DNA from: JAZNUH01 sp045592225
GTDB lineage: Bacteria; Bacillota; Clostridia; UMGS1883; UMGS1540
Direction of reading: 5' to 3'
Assembly: GCA_045592225.1 (NCBI GenBank)
Contig: JAZNUH010000010.1
Location: forward strand, 1-18,423
Length of the DNA: 18,423 bases
This document shows, piece after piece, positions 15,004-18,423 of this stretch; the first letter of the stretch is position 1, and every line of letters starts with the position of its first letter. A program made the translations under genes and the position numbers. The notes beneath the pieces were generated by a model. That model saw only the letters and a program-made list of their open reading frames with translations, searched no databases and was not told the origin of the DNA.

Positions 15004-15498
15004 TTGAGAATTCTTGGAATAGACCCGGGTTTTGCAACCGTGGGATTTGCTGTAATTGACTATACAGCTAATAAATTCACAACTGTTAATTACGGTGTTA
15101 TATGTACAGAAAAAAACACACCGTTTCCGGAGAGGCTTAAAATTTTATATGACAGTGCTCAAGAAATTATTGAAAAGTATAAGCCTGACTGCTTGTCCAT
15201 AGAGGAGCTTTTTTTCAATACAAATGTTAAAACGGCTATTGCCGTAGGACATGCACGTGGTGTTCTTCTGCTTGCGGCACATAATTCAGGGTTGCCTATT
15301 TACGAATATACGCCGCTGCAAATCAAACAGGCACTCACGGGTTATGGCAGGGCAGATAAGCAACAAATTCAGCATATGGTCAAAACATTTTTAGGTCTTG
15401 CGGCAATTCCAAGACCAGACGACGCTGCTGATGCACTTGCTGTCGCTGTGTGTCATGCACATTCATCACGTTATACTGATATTTTCGGGAGGAAATAA
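15004..15498 (+). CDS. ruvC: Holliday junction resolvase RuvC
   Basis: Dimeric endonuclease that cuts Holliday junctions symmetrically during recombination and repair. Its 164 residues start at TTG, with GGAGG 7 bases upstream. The RNase H-like fold carries the four acidic metal ligands: D7 in LGIDPG, E67 in SIEELFF, and D140 and D143 in PDDAADALA. NVKTAIAVGHARGV is a further family signature. It is first in the ruvC-ruvA-ruvB unit and its stop abuts the ruvA start, so the nuclease and its branch-migration motor are made together. Confidence 0.98.
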   Translation: MRILGIDPGFATVGFAVIDYTANKFTTVNYGVICTEKNTPFPERLKILYDSAQEIIEKYKPDCLSIEELFFNTNVKTAIAVGHARGVLLLAAHNSGLPIYEYTPLQIKQALTGYGRADKQQIQHMVKTFLGLAAIPRPDDAADALAVAVCHAHSSRYTDIFGRK

Positions 15499-16092
15499 AT
15501 GTTTTATTATTTAAAGGGAAATATTACACGAATTTTTGAAAATTTTGTTGCGCTGGATGTGGGCGGAATCGGATATAAAGTGTATGTTTCAGAAAATACT
15601 GTTGGAAAAATACAAAAAGGTAGCGAAGCGATTATTTATACATATGTAAATGTTAAAGAGGATTTATTTGATATTTATGGTTTTTTATCCGAAGACGAGC
15701 TTTCGCTTTTTGAAAAGCTTATATCAGTCAGCGGTGTTGGACCAAAGGCAGGCCTGTCCATTCTATCTGTTTTACCACCGGCACAACTTTTGCCGGCAAT
15801 TATGGCAGGGGATGCAAAAACAATTTCCAAAGCTCCGGGTGTAGGCAGCAAAACTGCTCAAAGAATTATTCTCGAGCTCAAAGGGAAAATCGATAACCAA
15901 AGCTTTATTGAAGCAATTTCGAATGATAATGAACCTGTATCATCAGGTGCAGTTGCAGAAACAACAGAGGCCCTGGTTGCTCTTGGCTATACTCCGACAG
16001 AGGCACGTCGGGCAGCCTCATTTGTACAGTCGGGAAATGTGGAAAATATGATAAAAGACGCCCTTAAGGTGCTTATGCAGGGCAAGTTTTAA
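15499..16092 (+). CDS. ruvA: Holliday junction branch-migration protein RuvA
   Basis: Binds the four-way junction as a tetramer and recruits the RuvB motors. Its 197 residues comprise an OB-fold N-terminal domain (about 1-63), two helix-hairpin-helix motifs (72-92 with SGVGPKAG, 107-127 with APGVGSKTAQ) and a C-terminal domain III (about 150-197, LVALGYTPTEARRA) that contacts RuvB. The ATG directly follows the ruvC TAA, and the ribosome binding site GGGAGGA lies inside the end of ruvC. Confidence 0.98.
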   Translation: MFYYLKGNITRIFENFVALDVGGIGYKVYVSENTVGKIQKGSEAIIYTYVNVKEDLFDIYGFLSEDELSLFEKLISVSGVGPKAGLSILSVLPPAQLLPAIMAGDAKTISKAPGVGSKTAQRIILELKGKIDNQSFIEAISNDNEPVSSGAVAETTEALVALGYTPTEARRAASFVQSGNVENMIKDALKVLMQGKF

Positions 16093-16107
16093 AGATGGGA
16101 GAAAATC

Positions 16108-17130
16108 ATGGATTTTGATGATAGAATAATTACAACCATGCAGCTTGACGGCGAAAATGATACAGAGGTTGCATTACGTCCGCGTTCAATGTCTGAATAC
16201 ATAGGCCAGAGTAAAGTTAAAAATAATCTTGAGATTTTTATTGAAGCTGCCAGAAGAAGGGGAGAGGCACTTGATCATTGCCTCCTGTACGGTCCCCCGG
16301 GACTTGGTAAAACAACTTTGGCAGGTATTATCGCAAATGAGCTTGGTGTAAATCTGCGCATAACAAGTGGACCGTCTATTGAAAAAGCAGGTGATTTAGC
16401 GGCTATTTTAACCAATCTTTCGCCGCACGATGTTTTATTTGTTGATGAAATACACAGACTTGGCAAAATCGTTGAAGAAATATTATATCCGGCAATGGAG
16501 GATTTTTCACTTGATATAATGATTGGCAAAGGCCCCAGCGCGCGCTCAATTCGTCTGGATTTACCGCCCTTTACACTTGTTGGTGCAACTACCAGAGCGG
16601 GACTGCTTTCAGCGCCTTTGCGTGACAGATTTGGCATTATTTCACGTTTGGAATTGTATTCTGACGAAGAACTCAAGCAAATTGTTATGCGTTCGGCTGC
16701 CATACTTAAAATTGAAATATCCGAGGAAGGTGCGCTTGAAATTGCTTCGCGCTCCAGAGGAACGCCCCGTATTGCAAACAGATTACTTAAGAGATTACGC
16801 GATTTTGCCCAAATCAAAGCAAATGATGTTATAACTAAAGAGGTGGCTGACCAAGGACTTTCCATGCTTGAGATTGATAAACTGGGGCTTGATGCTGTAG
16901 ACAGAAGAATGCTTATGTCCATATATGAAAACTACAGCGGAGGTCCTGTAGGACTTGAAACACTTGCAGCAACAATAGGGGAGGATGTTTCTACCATAGA
17001 AGATGTTTATGAACCTTTCCTTATGCAGAGAGGTTTTTTGAGCCGTACTCCCAGAGGAAGAATATTAACATCAACTTTTTACAAGCATTTTGGAATAGAA
17101 GATAATAATGGTCAACAGAAGTTTGAATAA
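16108..17130 (+). CDS. ruvB: Holliday junction DNA helicase RuvB
   Basis: Hexameric AAA+ motor that drives branch migration with RuvA. It has 340 residues. The Walker A motif is GPPGLGKT (62-69), Walker B is FVDEIHRL (DEIH at 113-116), sensor 1 is GATTRAG, and LRDRFG (171-176) contains the arginine-finger region. The C-terminal winged helix is visible as GGPVGLETLAATIGED and RGFLSRTPRGR. The ATG follows GGGAG at 6 bases and lies 15 bases after the ruvA stop. Confidence 0.98.
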   Translation: MDFDDRIITTMQLDGENDTEVALRPRSMSEYIGQSKVKNNLEIFIEAARRRGEALDHCLLYGPPGLGKTTLAGIIANELGVNLRITSGPSIEKAGDLAAILTNLSPHDVLFVDEIHRLGKIVEEILYPAMEDFSLDIMIGKGPSARSIRLDLPPFTLVGATTRAGLLSAPLRDRFGIISRLELYSDEELKQIVMRSAAILKIEISEEGALEIASRSRGTPRIANRLLKRLRDFAQIKANDVITKEVADQGLSMLEIDKLGLDAVDRRMLMSIYENYSGGPVGLETLAATIGEDVSTIEDVYEPFLMQRGFLSRTPRGRILTSTFYKHFGIEDNNGQQKFE

Positions 17131-17163
17131 TATTCGGCAATTTAATTTTTAGGAGAAACACAC

Positions 17164-18423
17164 ATGAAAAAATACTGTTTTATAACCGTATTACTTATTA
17201 TGGTAATATTATTTTCAAGTATTACGGTTAGCGCGTCGGAAAGTTATTTTTATGACGGGAAATGGAATTTATATACATCGGAGGATGTTACTGTGATTTT
17301 AGATGGAACACAGGTGAATTTTGACGTTCCTCCACTTATTGTAGAAGACAGAACCCTTGTACCCGTACGTGCAGTATTTGAAAAAGCGGGGGCAACAGTT
17401 TCGTGGAATCAAAAAAAACAACAGGTTACAATTAAAAATTCCGATTATACTGTAGAATTAATTATTGACAGTAAAGTTGGTGTTGTAAATGGTGAACTTG
17501 CTGTAATGGATGTTCCTGCAAAAATTGTAACAGATACAAAGGGCACTGCGCGTACACTTATTCCGCTCAGGTTTATATCAGAAAGCCTTGGATATAAGGT
17601 TTTATGGAACGAAGATAGCTATACAGCTTCTGTTTATACAGATGAGTATACTGAAGATATACCTGAAAAAGAAAATAAGTCCAACTGTATATCAGAGGTA
17701 GAAAACTATATTTCTGCTGATAAAGACATTATAAAAATATACGCCGATAATGTATCTTCAAAACCAAATGTAACTTTAATGTCAAATCCGTACCGCATTG
17801 TTCTGGATTTTTCGGAACTTTCACTTGCAATAAAGGATGGCGCAACCAACACAGCCGGCAGCATAGTTTCTAATGTCAGATATGCGTATCATCAGGATAA
17901 ATACACTCGTGTGGTTATTGACCTGAAAAATCAGGCGGAATATAGTCTTTCAACGCAAAAAGACTGCTACAAGGTAACTTTAACAGGCTCTACGTATAAA
18001 AATATATCCTATTACAATATGGGGGATTACCGTATTGAATTTAACGACGGTACCCTGACTAAACAAAATTACGACGACAAAAAGCTTGTGTATACATTTA
18101 TGTCTTCGTCTAAAAAATTGGGCGAGGGTGTTATAAACGCAAATGATACATATATCAAAACTATAGAAGTTACGCCCGCATCAAAGGGAACAAAGATAAC
18201 CATAAATGCTAAAAGTAAACTTGATTTTGAAATAAAAAACGAAAGCAACAGTTCTACGCTTTACTACAACAGAAAACATCTTACAAATTCAAGCGACGTT
18301 GAACTGATTAACCCCGCTAAAAATATGCTAGTTGTAATTGACGCAGGTCACGGAGGTTCCGACCCCGGAGCACTTGGCAAAGAAGGGGATGTGGTAGACC
18401 TTCAGGAGAAGGATGTTACACTG
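17164..18423 (+). CDS. N-acetylmuramoyl-L-alanine amidase with AMIN domains (partial)
   Basis: Exported cell-wall hydrolase cut by the window end; 420 residues are visible without a stop. The ATG follows AGGAG at 8 bases. Residues 1-24 are a signal peptide ending TVSA. Residues about 40-155 are a copper-amine-oxidase N-terminal-like module (VILDGTQV, DRTLVPVRAVFEKAGATVSW, TLIPLRFISESLGY), common as a stalk in clostridial exported proteins. Residues about 186-275 look like an AMIN domain, with a probable second at 279-372; these target peptidoglycan. From about 389 the Amidase_3 domain begins: IDAGHGGSDPGA with zinc ligand H396, and E415 in QEKDVTL as the second ligand. The remaining active site lies outside the window. 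It cleaves the amide bond between N-acetylmuramic acid and the stem peptide. It follows ruvB by 33 bases with no terminator seen. Confidence 0.93.
   Translation, partial: MKKYCFITVLLIMVILFSSITVSASESYFYDGKWNLYTSEDVTVILDGTQVNFDVPPLIVEDRTLVPVRAVFEKAGATVSWNQKKQQVTIKNSDYTVELIIDSKVGVVNGELAVMDVPAKIVTDTKGTARTLIPLRFISESLGYKVLWNEDSYTASVYTDEYTEDIPEKENKSNCISEVENYISADKDIIKIYADNVSSKPNVTLMSNPYRIVLDFSELSLAIKDGATNTAGSIVSNVRYAYHQDKYTRVVIDLKNQAEYSLSTQKDCYKVTLTGSTYKNISYYNMGDYRIEFNDGTLTKQNYDDKKLVYTFMSSSKKLGEGVINANDTYIKTIEVTPASKGTKITINAKSKLDFEIKNESNSSTLYYNRKHLTNSSDVELINPAKNMLVVIDAGHGGSDPGALGKEGDVVDLQEKDVTL

Noticed and set aside
16275..16922. Long open frame of 215 codons on the minus strand opposite ruvB
   Set aside because: It lies entirely inside a clear ruvB, has no ribosome binding site or family resemblance, and reads as Ser/Ile-rich antisense of the RuvB core.
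1..18423. CRISPR array, tRNA/rRNA, transposon or prophage
   Set aside because: No regularly spaced direct repeats, cloverleaf-like segments, transposase, integrase or phage structural genes were seen on either strand.

Overview
The window looks like chromosome from a low-GC, endospore-forming Gram-positive bacterium of the Clostridia. The support is spoVAC/spoVAD/spoVAE, an S-layer-homology (SLH) cell-wall anchor, AGGAGG-type ribosome binding sites, TTG starts, and short intergenic gaps with A/T-flanked hairpin terminators. No genus can be named from what is visible. No tRNA, rRNA, CRISPR array, insertion sequence or prophage was seen.

Layout. (1) Bases 1-6564, plus strand: three consecutive genes for large secreted proteins, the first cut by the window edge. 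The second (282-3290) and third (3349-6564) are paralogues. Each has a signal peptide, two jelly-roll carbohydrate-binding-like modules, a linker beta domain and a TIM-barrel domain with a QDEP motif. They end differently: the second in three SLH repeats, the third in another carbohydrate-binding-like module plus a small beta module that also ends the first gene. This resembles a cell-surface glycan-handling cluster. (2) 6613-11186, minus strand: dprA (DNA uptake/RecA loading), then a strong sigma-A-type promoter, then uxaC-argC-argB, which mixes hexuronate catabolism with arginine biosynthesis. A bidirectional terminator separates argB from the surface cluster. (3) 11306-13252, plus strand: a membrane-anchored M23 peptidase, ung, and spoVAE. 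(4) 13279-14883, minus strand: a 42-codon membrane-protein ORF, spoVAC and spoVAD, converging on spoVAE. (5) 14944-18423, plus strand: ruvC-ruvA-ruvB (Holliday-junction processing) and the start of a cell-wall amidase that runs off the window.

The most notable points are the sporulation genes and the surface proteins. The spoVA set is split: spoVAE faces spoVAC-spoVAD instead of following them. Both halves carry a similar sigma-G-like promoter, with an 18-base spacer and the -10 element five bases from AGGAGG, so they may still be co-expressed in the forespore. A small membrane-protein gene with a very good ribosome binding site, overlapping the ribosome binding site of spoVAC, leads the spoVAC-D half. 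The paired TIM barrels keep an Asp-Glu pair at the predicted end of strand 4 but have Gln where a retaining clan GH-A enzyme would have its nucleophile, so their activity is uncertain.
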